Position numbers and translations under genes: made by a program. This document shows positions 9,174 to 16,456 of a DNA stretch of 18,389 nt, piece by piece. Positions within the stretch are counted from its first letter, which is position 1, and every line of letters starts with the position of its first letter. The notes beneath the pieces are model-generated. The model was not told where the DNA came from. It saw only the letters and a list, made by a program, of their open reading frames with translations, and ran no database searches. The DNA is from Myxococcales bacterium (GTDB lineage Bacteria > Myxococcota > Bradymonadia > UBA7976 > UBA1532), in NCBI GenBank assembly GCA_020430675.1, contig JAGQJJ010000007.1, positions 1-18,389 on the forward strand, read 5' to 3'.

Positions 9174-9230
9174 GCCGCCCGGCGCAAAAAAATCACGCGA
9201 ATTGCGCAACATCGCGCCGGACGCGCCGAT

Positions 9231-9277
9231 GGATCTCTTGTGCGCCTGATCTTCGGGCGCCCCGAAAAGGGAGATCC
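9231..9277 (+). promoter_or_regulatory. nested hairpin leader covering a ribosome site
   Basis: GGATCTC (9231-9237) can pair with GAGATCC (9271-9277), enclosing a second hairpin TTCGGG-CGC-CCCGAA (9252-9266). The 3' arm contains part of the SD AAGGGAG (9267-9273) of the gene starting at 9282. In RNA this would hide the ribosome site, suggesting translational control; as DNA the dyad could bind the gene's own ribbon-helix-helix-like N-terminus. There is no T-tract, so it does not look like an intrinsic terminator. Confidence 0.45.
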
Positions 9278-9281
9278 ACCG

Positions 9282-9902
9282 ATGCACGCGCTGACCCTGC
9301 GCCTTGAAGAAGACCTCTGGAGTGACGCCGAGCGCGCCGCCGCCGCGCATGGCCTGGCGGTCGACGCCCTGCTGGCCGGCGCGCTCGCCGAGCGGCTGGC
9401 CCAGCTCGACCCCGTCGATCCGGCTGCGACCGACACCCCGACGCTGGCGCGCGAACTGCTCGATGGGCTGCGCGCCTTCGGGCTGCCGGCGAGCGACGCG
9501 CCGCATCTGAGCGCCCTGCTCGCCACCGCGCTGACCGGCCCGCCCGACGCGGCGTCAAGCGCTTTCGACACGCTCGGCGCGCTCGCCATCGCCGCCGATG
9601 CCGCCGCGGCGTTGACGCCGTGGTCGCGCTGCACCGTGCGCGGCGTGCTGGCGATTCATCGAGGCGACATCGAAGCAGGGCTTCTGGCGCTGGGGCAAGG
9701 CGCCGATGGCGCGCAGCAGGCCGGCGATGCGGAGGCGGAACGCGCCGCGCGCGGGGCCCGCGCCCTGGTGCTTGTCGCGAGGGGGGGCCGCGACGAAGCG
9801 ACCAAAGAAGCGGCGCGGGCCCGCGCGCTGGCGGAAGAGGCGGGAGACGCGGCGCAAGCAGCGCAATGGGCCCTGCTCGACGCGGCGTTGCGGGCGGCTT
9901 GA
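9282..9902 (+). CDS. ribbon-helix-helix-like N-terminus fused to helical (TPR-like) domain
   Basis: Not a family I recognise; 206 residues. Residues 1-38 (HALTLRLEEDLWSDAERAAA followed by GLAVDALLAGALAERL) have the strand-helix-helix layout of CopG/Arc ribbon-helix-helix DNA-binding proteins. The rest, about 60-206, is Ala-rich and helical, with TPR-like stretches such as RGVLAIHRGDIEAGLLALGQ and ARALAEEAGDAAQAAQWALL. ATG 9282 is favoured over GTG 9240 because SD AAGGGAG lies 8 nt upstream and the strand begins directly after. It follows another TPR gene by 108 nt and ends 8 bp from the convergent VWA gene. A regulatory or antitoxin-like role is possible, but no partner toxin is adjacent. Confidence 0.7.
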   Translation: MHALTLRLEEDLWSDAERAAAAHGLAVDALLAGALAERLAQLDPVDPAATDTPTLARELLDGLRAFGLPASDAPHLSALLATALTGPPDAASSAFDTLGALAIAADAAAALTPWSRCTVRGVLAIHRGDIEAGLLALGQGADGAQQAGDAEAERAARGARALVLVARGGRDEATKEAARARALAEEAGDAAQAAQWALLDAALRAA

Positions 9903-9909
9903 CGCCGAA

Positions 9910-11655
9910 TCAGTCGTCTTCGGGCCAGGGATCTTCGGGCAGCTCCTGGTCCACCGGCTCGGTCGCGCCATTGGCCAGCATGACCTCGACGAGCTGGTCG
10001 AGCAGCTCGGCGTCGAGCTGGATGTCGACGTCGCCCATGCCGTCGTTGGCCCCATCTTCGTAGTCGCGCACCGCCGCGACCAGCGCCCGCAACATGGCGA
10101 CCGCCTGCTCGCCGTCGCGCTCCAGGTAGAAGAGGTCGACCGCGGTCACGATGCCCACGTAGATGTTGAGCATCACGAAGCTCTTCTCGACGATGGTGTT
10201 GTCGAAAAAGCCCCGCCGCAGCAGCACGTCGGGCGCCTCGGGGTACATGACGTTGATGGTCTGCTGCACTGTGCGGTCGGTGCCCGGCTCGCGGAAGCTG
10301 AGGTCGATGACCGCCACATTGGTCTCACCCGGCGCGCGGTCGGGGCGCGGGTCGGGCATCAGCTCGACCAGCAGCGCCGAGCCGCCGCCGCGGCGCGTGC
10401 CGCCGGGGCCGACGTCGTCATGGGCGACGCGATGGGCGAGGAAGACGCTGGGCACGCGCAGCCCGCCACCGCCGGTCTCGTCGTCGTAGGTCCAAAAGCG
10501 CGAACCCTGGGCGCGGATGAGGCGGTAATCGCCGCCCGGCTGCATGCTCAACTCGACGTCAAACGCGACCGGCACCGTGAAGTAGCTCAGCTCTTCAGTG
10601 AACACCTCGCGCACTGCCTCGGCGTGCTCGACGAAGTAGAAATTGCCGTCGCCCTGCTCGGCCAGGTCGCGCATCAGCGCGTAGTTGAAGTCGCTGCCCA
10701 GGCCGACGGTGGTCAGGCCGACGCCCTCGCTGTTGTAGGTGCGGCTGAGAGCCAGGATGGCGGCGTCGTCGGTGTTGCCCGCGGTGGCGACGCCGTCGCT
10801 GAGCATGATGAGGCGGTTCTGCCGACCGCTGTCGTAGCCACTCAGCGCCTCGCGATAGCCGACCCGCAGACCGTCGTGGATATTGGTCGCGCCCTCGGGC
10901 TGCAAGCGATCGACCAGATCGTGCAGCGCATTGCGCTGGCCGCGCAGCGGGCCGAGCGGCTGCACCAGCTCGGCCTCGCGGCTGTACTTGACCAGCGCGA
11001 TCGCGTCGTCGTCGTTGAGCTCGTTGACCATCTGGTGCAGCCCCTGGCGCACGAACTCGAGCTTGCCCGCCTCTGACATCGAACCCGAGACGTCGACCAC
11101 CACCACCAGGTTGAGCGCCGGCCGGTCATTGGGATCGGCCACGATCGGCGAGTTGAGCCCCAACTGGAGCATCGTGCAGTTGTTGCCGTTGATGAGGTTG
11201 GCCCGCACCCCGAGCATCGCCTGCAAGCAGACGCGCTCGCCGCAGTGAGGGTCGGGCAGCGGGGTGTGGTGCTCGGCGAAGAAGCCGCCGGCGTCGAAGT
11301 CTTCGCTGGTGGGCACGATGCCGTCGGCGAGCAGGCGGCGGAAGTAGCCGAAGTCCTGGGCGCCGCCAAGGTTGATATTGGTATTGCCCCTTGGCGGCGG
11401 CGCGGCCGGATCGGCCCCGCGCTCCTCTTCGCCTTCGCCTTCGCCCTCGCCTTCGCCTTCGCCACCCCAGGGGCCAACACCCGCGTCGGCAGCGGCAAAC
11501 TGCCCGCCGCCGCCGCCGGCACCGCCCTGACCGCCTTGACCGCCCGCGCCGGGCTGGTTGTGCGCTCCCCCCCCGACGCCGTCAACCGAAGGGTCACAGG
11601 CCCAGAGCAACAACACGGCGAAGGCCGCCCACATCACCCGACTGATTCGACTCAT
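9910..11655 (-). CDS. VWA-domain lipoprotein
   Basis: A 581-residue exported protein. The signal peptide ends in LLLWAC, with probable lipidation at C20; Trp at -2 of the lipobox is unusual. The mature N-terminus (21-90) is a flexible Gly-rich linker with a run of Gly-Glu dipeptides at 64-77. A von Willebrand factor A domain spans about 180-350 with a complete metal-ion adhesion site: DxSxS at 188-192 (DVSGSMS), T257 in GATNIHDGL and D287 in LSDGVATAGNTD. About 360-580 is the beta-rich and helical C-terminal region usual for bacterial VWA lipoproteins of the YfbK type, ending in an acidic tail (EDPWPEDD). Start ATG 11655, SD GGGAG (11664-11668). Likely a surface metal-dependent binding protein; the ligand is unknown. 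Divergent from an SDR gene across 133 nt. Confidence 0.88.
   Translation of the reverse strand: MSRISRVMWAAFAVLLLWACDPSVDGVGGGAHNQPGAGGQGGQGGAGGGGGQFAAADAGVGPWGGEGEGEGEGEGEEERGADPAAPPPRGNTNINLGGAQDFGYFRRLLADGIVPTSEDFDAGGFFAEHHTPLPDPHCGERVCLQAMLGVRANLINGNNCTMLQLGLNSPIVADPNDRPALNLVVVVDVSGSMSEAGKLEFVRQGLHQMVNELNDDDAIALVKYSREAELVQPLGPLRGQRNALHDLVDRLQPEGATNIHDGLRVGYREALSGYDSGRQNRLIMLSDGVATAGNTDDAAILALSRTYNSEGVGLTTVGLGSDFNYALMRDLAEQGDGNFYFVEHAEAVREVFTEELSYFTVPVAFDVELSMQPGGDYRLIRAQGSRFWTYDDETGGGGLRVPSVFLAHRVAHDDVGPGGTRRGGGSALLVELMPDPRPDRAPGETNVAVIDLSFREPGTDRTVQQTINVMYPEAPDVLLRRGFFDNTIVEKSFVMLNIYVGIVTAVDLFYLERDGEQAVAMLRALVAAVRDYEDGANDGMGDVDIQLDAELLDQLVEVMLANGATEPVDQELPEDPWPEDD
11424..11463. repeat. 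imperfect hexamer repeat encoding Gly-Glu linker
   Basis: Tandem copies of GCCTTC-like hexamers (plus-strand reading), with CTC and TCC variants, encode the Gly-Glu dipeptide run of the VWA lipoprotein. Such short in-frame hexamer repeats can change copy number by slippage and alter linker length without breaking the frame. Confidence 0.7.
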
Positions 11656-11788
11656 TGTCTGATCTCCCTGTCTCCGTCTGCGGCACCCGACGCCGTCGAC
11701 GCCCGGTCTTACCGGGGTTTTTCGCGGTCGCCGTTGCAGCGACCTGCCGGGAAACCGATACTGTTCGGGGTCGGCTCTAGGGGTTGCC

Positions 11789-12799
11789 ATGCGCGCTTTT
11801 GTGACCGGTTCGACCGGTTTCATCGGACGCCATCTCGTCGAGCGGCTGATCAAGCTGGGCGACGAGGTCACCTGCCTGGTGCGTCCCACTGCCGACGTGG
11901 GCTCACTTGAAGCCATGGGCGTGAAGTTGCGGCTCGGCGACGTGACCGACCCGCACTCATTTGCCGACCTCTGCGCCAACGTCGACGTCGTCTACCATCT
12001 GGCCGGGGTGATTCGCGCGTCCGACACCACCGAGATGTGGCGGGTCAACGAAGGCGGTGTGGCGCGCGTGATCGACGCCTGCGCGGCGGCGACAACGCCG
12101 CCGATCTTCGTGCTGATGTCATCGTTGGCCGCCGCCGGCCCAAGCGATGCCGAGATCCCGTTGGTCGAAGACGACGCGCCGGCCCCCATCTCTGAGTACG
12201 GCCGCAGCAAGCTCGCCGGCGAGCGGGCAGCGCGGGCGCGCGCCGGTCGCGTGCCCGTGACCATCGTGCGCCCGCCGGTGGTCTTCGGCGAATACGATCG
12301 CGAGACGTTTGAGCTCTTCCGTCTGGCCGACAAGGGCTGGCATGTCGTGCCGGGCATGCGGCAGCAGCGCCTCTCGCTGGTGCACGCCGCCGACCTGGCC
12401 CACCTGACGGTCGAAGCCGGCGAGCGCGGCGAGCGCGTACCCGGACCGGGAATCGAGGCCCCGGCCGGCGTCGGCGTCTACTACGCCGGTGACGACCAGC
12501 GCCCGACCTTTCACGATCTGGGGCAGTTGCTCGGCGAAGCGCTCGGCCGCGAAGTGCGGGTCGTCAACCCCCCGCAGGCGCTGAGCTGGGGCCTCGCAGC
12601 CGTCGCCGAGCTCGCGGCGCGCGTGCGCGGCAAACCGACGCTGCTGACGCTGGACAAGATGCGCGAAGCGACGGCCGGTTCGTGGATGTGCTCGTCACGC
12701 AAGGCGCGCGAGCAGTTCGGCCTGAAGATGCGGATGTCGCTGACCCAGCGCCTCACGCAGACGGCCGAGTGGTACCGCGAGGCCGGCTGGCTCGAGTGA
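11789..12799 (+). CDS. NAD-dependent epimerase/dehydratase family protein (extended SDR)
   Basis: A 336-residue extended short-chain dehydrogenase/reductase acting on nucleotide sugars, dihydroflavonol- or sterol-like substrates; the substrate cannot be assigned. The NAD(P)-binding GSTGFIG is at 7-13 and the acidic D51 (LGDVTD) follows. The catalytic Ser region is MSSLAAAG (110-117) and the YxxxK pair is Y137/K141 (EYGRSK). RPPVVFG at 161-167 is the usual motif after the active site. The C-terminal substrate region ends in AEWYREAGWLE, common in DFR/3-beta-HSD-like members. ATG 11789 has an AGGGG ribosome site 5-6 nt upstream. Its last 47 bases overlap the 3' end of the convergent repeat protein. 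Confidence 0.88.
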   Translation: MRAFVTGSTGFIGRHLVERLIKLGDEVTCLVRPTADVGSLEAMGVKLRLGDVTDPHSFADLCANVDVVYHLAGVIRASDTTEMWRVNEGGVARVIDACAAATTPPIFVLMSSLAAAGPSDAEIPLVEDDAPAPISEYGRSKLAGERAARARAGRVPVTIVRPPVVFGEYDRETFELFRLADKGWHVVPGMRQQRLSLVHAADLAHLTVEAGERGERVPGPGIEAPAGVGVYYAGDDQRPTFHDLGQLLGEALGREVRVVNPPQALSWGLAAVAELAARVRGKPTLLTLDKMREATAGSWMCSSRKAREQFGLKMRMSLTQRLTQTAEWYREAGWLE

Positions 12800-13691
12800 G
12801 GAAGCGCCGCCGCCGCGTGCGCAGCAGGTGCAGCGTCAGGAAGACGAACAACCACGGCGCGTAGTTGATCAGCTTGACGATGCGGGGGCTGCGCCGCACC
12901 GCGCGTCCGGGGCCGGCGGCGACCGCATCGCCTTCGCAGCTCGATGAAGAGTCGCTGCCCCCCCAATCGCTGTCGCTGCCACCGCCGACATCATCGCCCT
13001 CACACCCGCCCGAGTCATCGCTGCTGCCGCCGCTTGACGAGTCGCCCCAGTCGTCACCCTCGCACCCGCTGCTGGCGCTGTCATCACTCGACTCGAAGTC
13101 ATCGCCCTCGCACCCGCCCGAGTCATCGGCGCTCGGCGACGGGTCATCATCGAAGCCATCATCGCAGCCCTGGCTGGAGTCGACATAGACGGTGGTCGAC
13201 CCGCCGCGATCGGTGTCGCGAGCCAGGGGCGGGGTCTCTTCGCCGACGAAGTAGACCTGAACCGAATCCAGGAACCGCGCGATGTTCGGTTCATGCGGGT
13301 CGGCGAACGTGCCCCAAAGCCGCAGATCGACAGTATTGCCGTACCGCTGGAGCTCGAGCCTGCCGTCGCGGGGTTTGGTCGACTCGAAGACGAGCCGCCC
13401 CTCCGAGTCGTACTCGCGATAGGCCAGCCAGATTCGCTGGTCGCTCAGCAAGGCCGTCCGACCGATGAAGTCGGTGGGCACGGCCAGACTCAGCACCACG
13501 TCGCCGTCGGGCAGCTCGCCGGTGAGAATCGTCTGAAAGTCGACGTCGATGCGCGCCGCCCCACCGACGCTGACGGCGAGCGCGGACCGCTCGATGCCGC
13601 GAATGGTGGCGGTGCCTTCGCCGCCTCCGTTCCAAGCGACGCAGAGCGGGGTGAGCAGCAGCAGCAGAGGTGAAAGGCGTCGGGCGTTCAT
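12753..13691 (-). CDS. secreted Cys/Asp/Ser repeat protein with C-terminal membrane-Arg anchor
   Basis: No family recognised; 312 residues. A signal peptide (1 to about 19, LSPLLLLLTPLCVA) precedes a beta-rich globular region (25-150). Residues about 170-255 are a low-complexity acidic segment with CEGDD units spaced roughly 16-24 residues apart. There are five cysteines here: one in GCDDGFDD, three in GCEGDD and one in CEGDA. Then come a basic stretch, one membrane segment (INYAPWLFVFLTLHLL, about 273-288) and an Arg cluster RTRRRRF. Cys-rich spacer, helix and Arg tail together resemble C-terminal sorting tags such as MYXO-CTERM, though the tail after the Args is longer than usual. Start ATG 13691 with GGGGGA ribosome site. 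It lies 41 bp downstream of an outer-membrane beta-barrel gene on the same strand, so probably one transcript. Confidence 0.75.
   Translation of the reverse strand: MNARRLSPLLLLLTPLCVAWNGGGEGTATIRGIERSALAVSVGGAARIDVDFQTILTGELPDGDVVLSLAVPTDFIGRTALLSDQRIWLAYREYDSEGRLVFESTKPRDGRLELQRYGNTVDLRLWGTFADPHEPNIARFLDSVQVYFVGEETPPLARDTDRGGSTTVYVDSSQGCDDGFDDDPSPSADDSGGCEGDDFESSDDSASSGCEGDDWGDSSSGGSSDDSGGCEGDDVGGGSDSDWGGSDSSSSCEGDAVAAGPGRAVRRSPRIVKLINYAPWLFVFLTLHLLRTRRRRFLTRASRPRGTTRPSA
12985..13165. repeat. degenerate in-frame repeats encoding CEGDD units
   Basis: A near-identical 30-bp segment occurs at 12991-13020 and 13099-13128 (one mismatch), with a more diverged related copy beginning at 13051. Offsets of 60 and 48 bp keep the frame (20 and 16 residues), consistent with unit expansion or contraction within the repeat protein. 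Confidence 0.7.
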
Positions 13692-13732
13692 GGCATCCCC
13701 CTCACAGGCAGCGGCGCGGGCGTCGGCGTCGA

Positions 13733-14362
13733 TCAGAAATGGAAGGTCGTGGTCACCGCAAAGCGCGCCCGGCCGAACTCACCGCCGTCTTCCATGCCGG
13801 CGCTGCGCGCGGTCATGTCGAACGGGGCCTGGTCGGGGAAGTAGGCCAGGTCGGCCACCGCGCCGAGCGAGAAGTTGTTGGTGAAGCGATACTGCAGGCC
13901 GGCTTCGGTGAAGATGGTGAACAGCTCGCTCTCGTAGCGCAGCGGCCGCTCGCCGTAGTACTTCACGTCCGAGGTGTCGGAGGTCTCGCCAGCGGCGATC
14001 TGGAAGAGGGCCCGCAGGCGCTCCGAGATGGGCAGGTAAATCCGGGCACCGAGGGCCCACTCGCTCTGGTCGCGTTCGATGGCCGGACCGCCGTAGACTT
14101 CGGGGCCGCGCAGGCCGTGGTCGGCGGCGGCGACGCGACCGACAAGGTAGTAGGCGGGGCTGAAACCGGGGATGCGGCCGCCGATGCCGAACGTGGCGCC
14201 GATGGCGTGGCCGGGCTCGGCGTCGCCGGAGCCGCCAACGGCGGTGGTGACGCCGCCTTCGAGTTCGAGCAGGAGGTGGTTGTCGGCCGCCGCGGGCGCG
14301 ACGGCGAGCAGCGTGAGAGCGGTCGAGGCGATGAGGGTCGAGACGAGGCGCTGGGTCTTCAT
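13733..14362 (-). CDS. outer-membrane beta-barrel-like protein
   Basis: A 209-residue exported protein. The signal peptide has a long hydrophobic core and AxA cleavage site (VAPAAA-DN, after residue 26). The mature part alternates polar and hydrophobic residues with many aromatics and Gly turns: HLLLELEGGVTTAV, YYLVGRVAAADHGL, EWALGARIYLPISE, TIFTEAGLQYRFTNNFSLG. It ends in ARFAVTTTFHF; a C-terminal Phe after alternating residues is the usual BAM recognition signal. Size suggests an 8-stranded barrel of the OmpW/OmpA-like type; function unknown. ATG 14362 has GGAG 8 nt upstream; an in-frame upstream ATG would add residues before the signal peptide. Likely the first gene of an operon with the repeat protein downstream. 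Confidence 0.78.
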   Translation of the reverse strand: MKTQRLVSTLIASTALTLLAVAPAAADNHLLLELEGGVTTAVGGSGDAEPGHAIGATFGIGGRIPGFSPAYYLVGRVAAADHGLRGPEVYGGPAIERDQSEWALGARIYLPISERLRALFQIAAGETSDTSDVKYYGERPLRYESELFTIFTEAGLQYRFTNNFSLGAVADLAYFPDQAPFDMTARSAGMEDGGEFGRARFAVTTTFHF

Positions 14363-14464
14363 TTCTGGGCTCCGGTGAGGGTTCATCGACCCCGATTGCA
14401 TCGGTCGTACCAACCGAGAAGCACCGCATGACACGGGCTGCACGCCCATGACGTGCCCTGACCG

Positions 14465-14502
14465 CACGCCGCGCGGCGTGGACCCGTGACTCAGGTTCAC
14501 GG
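14465..14502. promoter_or_regulatory. palindrome pair in divergent intergenic region
   Basis: CACGCCGCGCGGCGTG (14465-14480) is a perfect 16-bp palindrome. It is followed after 3 bp by a 6-bp inverted repeat CCGTGA/TCACGG (14484-14489 and 14497-14502). They lie midway between the beta-barrel gene (start 14362) and the fusion gene (14599), where divergent promoters are expected. They could be operators; GC-rich palindromes are fairly frequent by chance in such DNA. Confidence 0.35.
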
Positions 14503-14557
14503 CGGCTCGTTTGGGGTGTGGATTCGTTGAGAGACGGGTCAACAGACGCGGTCGCTT

Positions 14558-14572
14558 GGGGTAATGTACCCC
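14558..14572 (+). promoter_or_regulatory. inverted repeat just upstream of the fusion gene
   Basis: GGGGTA and TACCCC form a perfect 6-bp inverted repeat around ATG, 26 bp before the GTG start at 14599. It overlaps a weak -10-like TAATGT (14562-14567) that sits 17 nt after TCAACA (14539-14544). A candidate operator over a promoter; consensus support is poor. Confidence 0.35.
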
Positions 14573-14598
14573 CCACGCGCTGAGGCCCAGGAGACCCC

Positions 14599-16452
14599 GT
14601 GAGCGAAGCCAATCGGCGAGCCCTCGACGCCGCGATCGACGCCGCCCAAGCGGCCGGCGCCCTGTTGCGCCGGGCGTTTCATCGACCCGATGCGCCGGGC
14701 GACGTCGCGGGCAAGGCGCTGGCCGATGTTGAGGCCGAGCGCGTGATTCGCGATCGCCTCACCCGCGCCTTTCCGACCTATGGCTTCCGCGCCGAAGAGG
14801 ATCCGACCGCCGATCGTGCGCCGGTCTCGGGGTCGGACGGGCTGTGGCTGGTCGATCCCAATGATGGCACCTCATCGTTTCAGCGCGGCCAGCGGGGCGC
14901 GTCGGTCTCGATCGGTCTGATCCGCGATGGGCGCCCGGTGCTCGGCGTGGTCTACGGCTATGCCTCGCCCGATGATGACGGCGATCTCTTGTCATGGGCC
15001 GAAGGCTGCGGCCCGCTCCGGCGCAATGGCGCGCTGGTCGAGCACCCCGGCTGGCCGATGGTGCTCAGCGCCGAAGACACGATCCTCGTCTCGCGCTCGG
15101 CCGACCGGCGGGCCGCGCACTACGCCGCGGCGCTGGCGCCAGCGCGCTATCGCCCGATGCCGGGCATCGCCTACCGACTGGCGCTCGCTGCCGCCGGGGA
15201 GGCCGTCGCCGCGATCTCGCTCAACGCGCCACGCGACTTCGACATCGCCGCGGGGCATGCGCTCCTGCGCGCGGTGGGCGGCGAACTGCTCGACGAGCGT
15301 GGGCAGCCGATTCGCTATCGCGCCGAGCGCCCGACCCGGGCCGGGTTCTGCTTCGGCGGCGCGCCCGAGATCTGCCGCACGTTGCTCGGGCTCGATTGGG
15401 CCCATCACCTGAGCGGCCCGCGGGCCGAGCCCGAGCCATACGATCTGATCGAAGCGCGCCCCGATGCGCTGATGGCCGACGCTTCACGCCTGCGCCGCGG
15501 GCAGGGGTGCTGGCTCGGGCAGCTCGTCGGCGACGCGCTCGGCAGCCAGGTCGAGTTCCTCGACGCCAAGGCCATCGACGCGCGCTGGCCCACCGGGGTC
15601 AACGCGATGGTCGATGGGGGCACGCACGAGACGATCGCCGGCCAGCCGACCGATGACTCCGAGCTGGCCCGGTTGCTGGCGTGGACGCTGGTGGCGAGGG
15701 GGGCCTACGACGAGGACGATGCGGCGCGCGCTTATGCCTGGTGGTTTCGGTCTAGGCCCTTCGACATGGGCCACACAACCGCCGCGGCGCTCTCGGCCAT
15801 TCAGGACGCGCACCCCGCCGCGTCGGCTCGGGCCGCGGCCAGCCGCACCAGCCAGGCCAACGGCGCCTTGATGCGCATCAGCCCGATGGGCATCGCCGGG
15901 CATGCGTGGTCCGAGCGGCGGCTGGTCGAGCTGGCTCGCGCCGATGCGCGGCTGACGCATCCGCACCCGACCTGCCAGGACGCCAACGCCGCGCTGGCGC
16001 TGGCCATCGCCTTCGCGCTGCGCGAGGGGGCGTCGGCCGATCGCGTCTATACGCATACCGTCGCCGGGGCGAAGGCGCTCGGCCTGCACCCCGAGGTCAT
16101 CGGCCTGCTCGAAGCCGCCGCGCAAGGGCCGCCCGATGACTTCATCAAGCACTCGGGCTGGGTGCGCATCGCGTTGCAGAACGCCTTCTACCAATTGCTG
16201 TACGCCGAAGACTTCGCCAATGGGCTGATGGACACGGTGGCCTTTGGCGGCGACACCGACACCAACGCCTGCATCGCCGGCGCGCTGCTCGGCGCGGTGC
16301 ACGGTCGGGCGGCGATTCCGCCGCTGTGGATCGACCGGGTCATCACCGCGCGGCCCATCGCCGGGCTGCCGGGCGTGGTGCGGGTGCGGCCGCGCGGGTG
16401 CTGGCCCATCGACGCGCTGGTGCTCGCCGAGCGGCTGATGACGCTGAGCTGA
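14599..16452 (+). CDS. inositol monophosphatase-family domain fused to ADP-ribosylglycohydrolase
   Basis: A 617-residue soluble two-domain enzyme. Residues about 5-265 are an IMPase/CysQ-type phosphatase with its metal sites present: E66/E67 (FRAEED), D86 and D89 in WLVDPNDGTSSF (83-94), and D215 in DFDIAAGHALLRAVGG. Residues about 295-610 are a DraG/ARH-type ADP-ribosylglycohydrolase. It keeps TDDSELA (352-358), SQANGALMRISPMG (418-431), HPHPTCQDANAA and the dinuclear-magnesium motif GGDTDTNACIAGALLGA (550-566, with D552, D554 and T555). Both active sites look intact. From the families, the first domain removes phosphate from inositol phosphates, PAP or similar, and the second cleaves ADP-ribose from proteins or small molecules. 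A joint substrate such as a phosphorylated ADP-ribose species is inference. GTG start with AGGAGA 4 nt away; an rRNA methyltransferase gene follows after 4 nt. Confidence 0.92.
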   Translation: MSEANRRALDAAIDAAQAAGALLRRAFHRPDAPGDVAGKALADVEAERVIRDRLTRAFPTYGFRAEEDPTADRAPVSGSDGLWLVDPNDGTSSFQRGQRGASVSIGLIRDGRPVLGVVYGYASPDDDGDLLSWAEGCGPLRRNGALVEHPGWPMVLSAEDTILVSRSADRRAAHYAAALAPARYRPMPGIAYRLALAAAGEAVAAISLNAPRDFDIAAGHALLRAVGGELLDERGQPIRYRAERPTRAGFCFGGAPEICRTLLGLDWAHHLSGPRAEPEPYDLIEARPDALMADASRLRRGQGCWLGQLVGDALGSQVEFLDAKAIDARWPTGVNAMVDGGTHETIAGQPTDDSELARLLAWTLVARGAYDEDDAARAYAWWFRSRPFDMGHTTAAALSAIQDAHPAASARAAASRTSQANGALMRISPMGIAGHAWSERRLVELARADARLTHPHPTCQDANAALALAIAFALREGASADRVYTHTVAGAKALGLHPEVIGLLEAAAQGPPDDFIKHSGWVRIALQNAFYQLLYAEDFANGLMDTVAFGGDTDTNACIAGALLGAVHGRAAIPPLWIDRVITARPIAGLPGVVRVRPRGCWPIDALVLAERLMTLS

Positions 16453-16456
16453 GCCC

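Noticed and set aside
9252..9266. Intrinsic terminator of the first TPR gene
   Set aside because: A hairpin is present but it is followed by AAAAGGG, not a T-run, on the plus strand.
8526..9902. Toxin-antitoxin pair
   Set aside because: The second protein has a RHH-like start but the neighbour is a TPR protein with no toxin motifs.
12985..13165. CRISPR-like repeats
   Set aside because: Units are imperfect, irregularly spaced, in frame and encode the acidic protein segment; no spacers of constant length.
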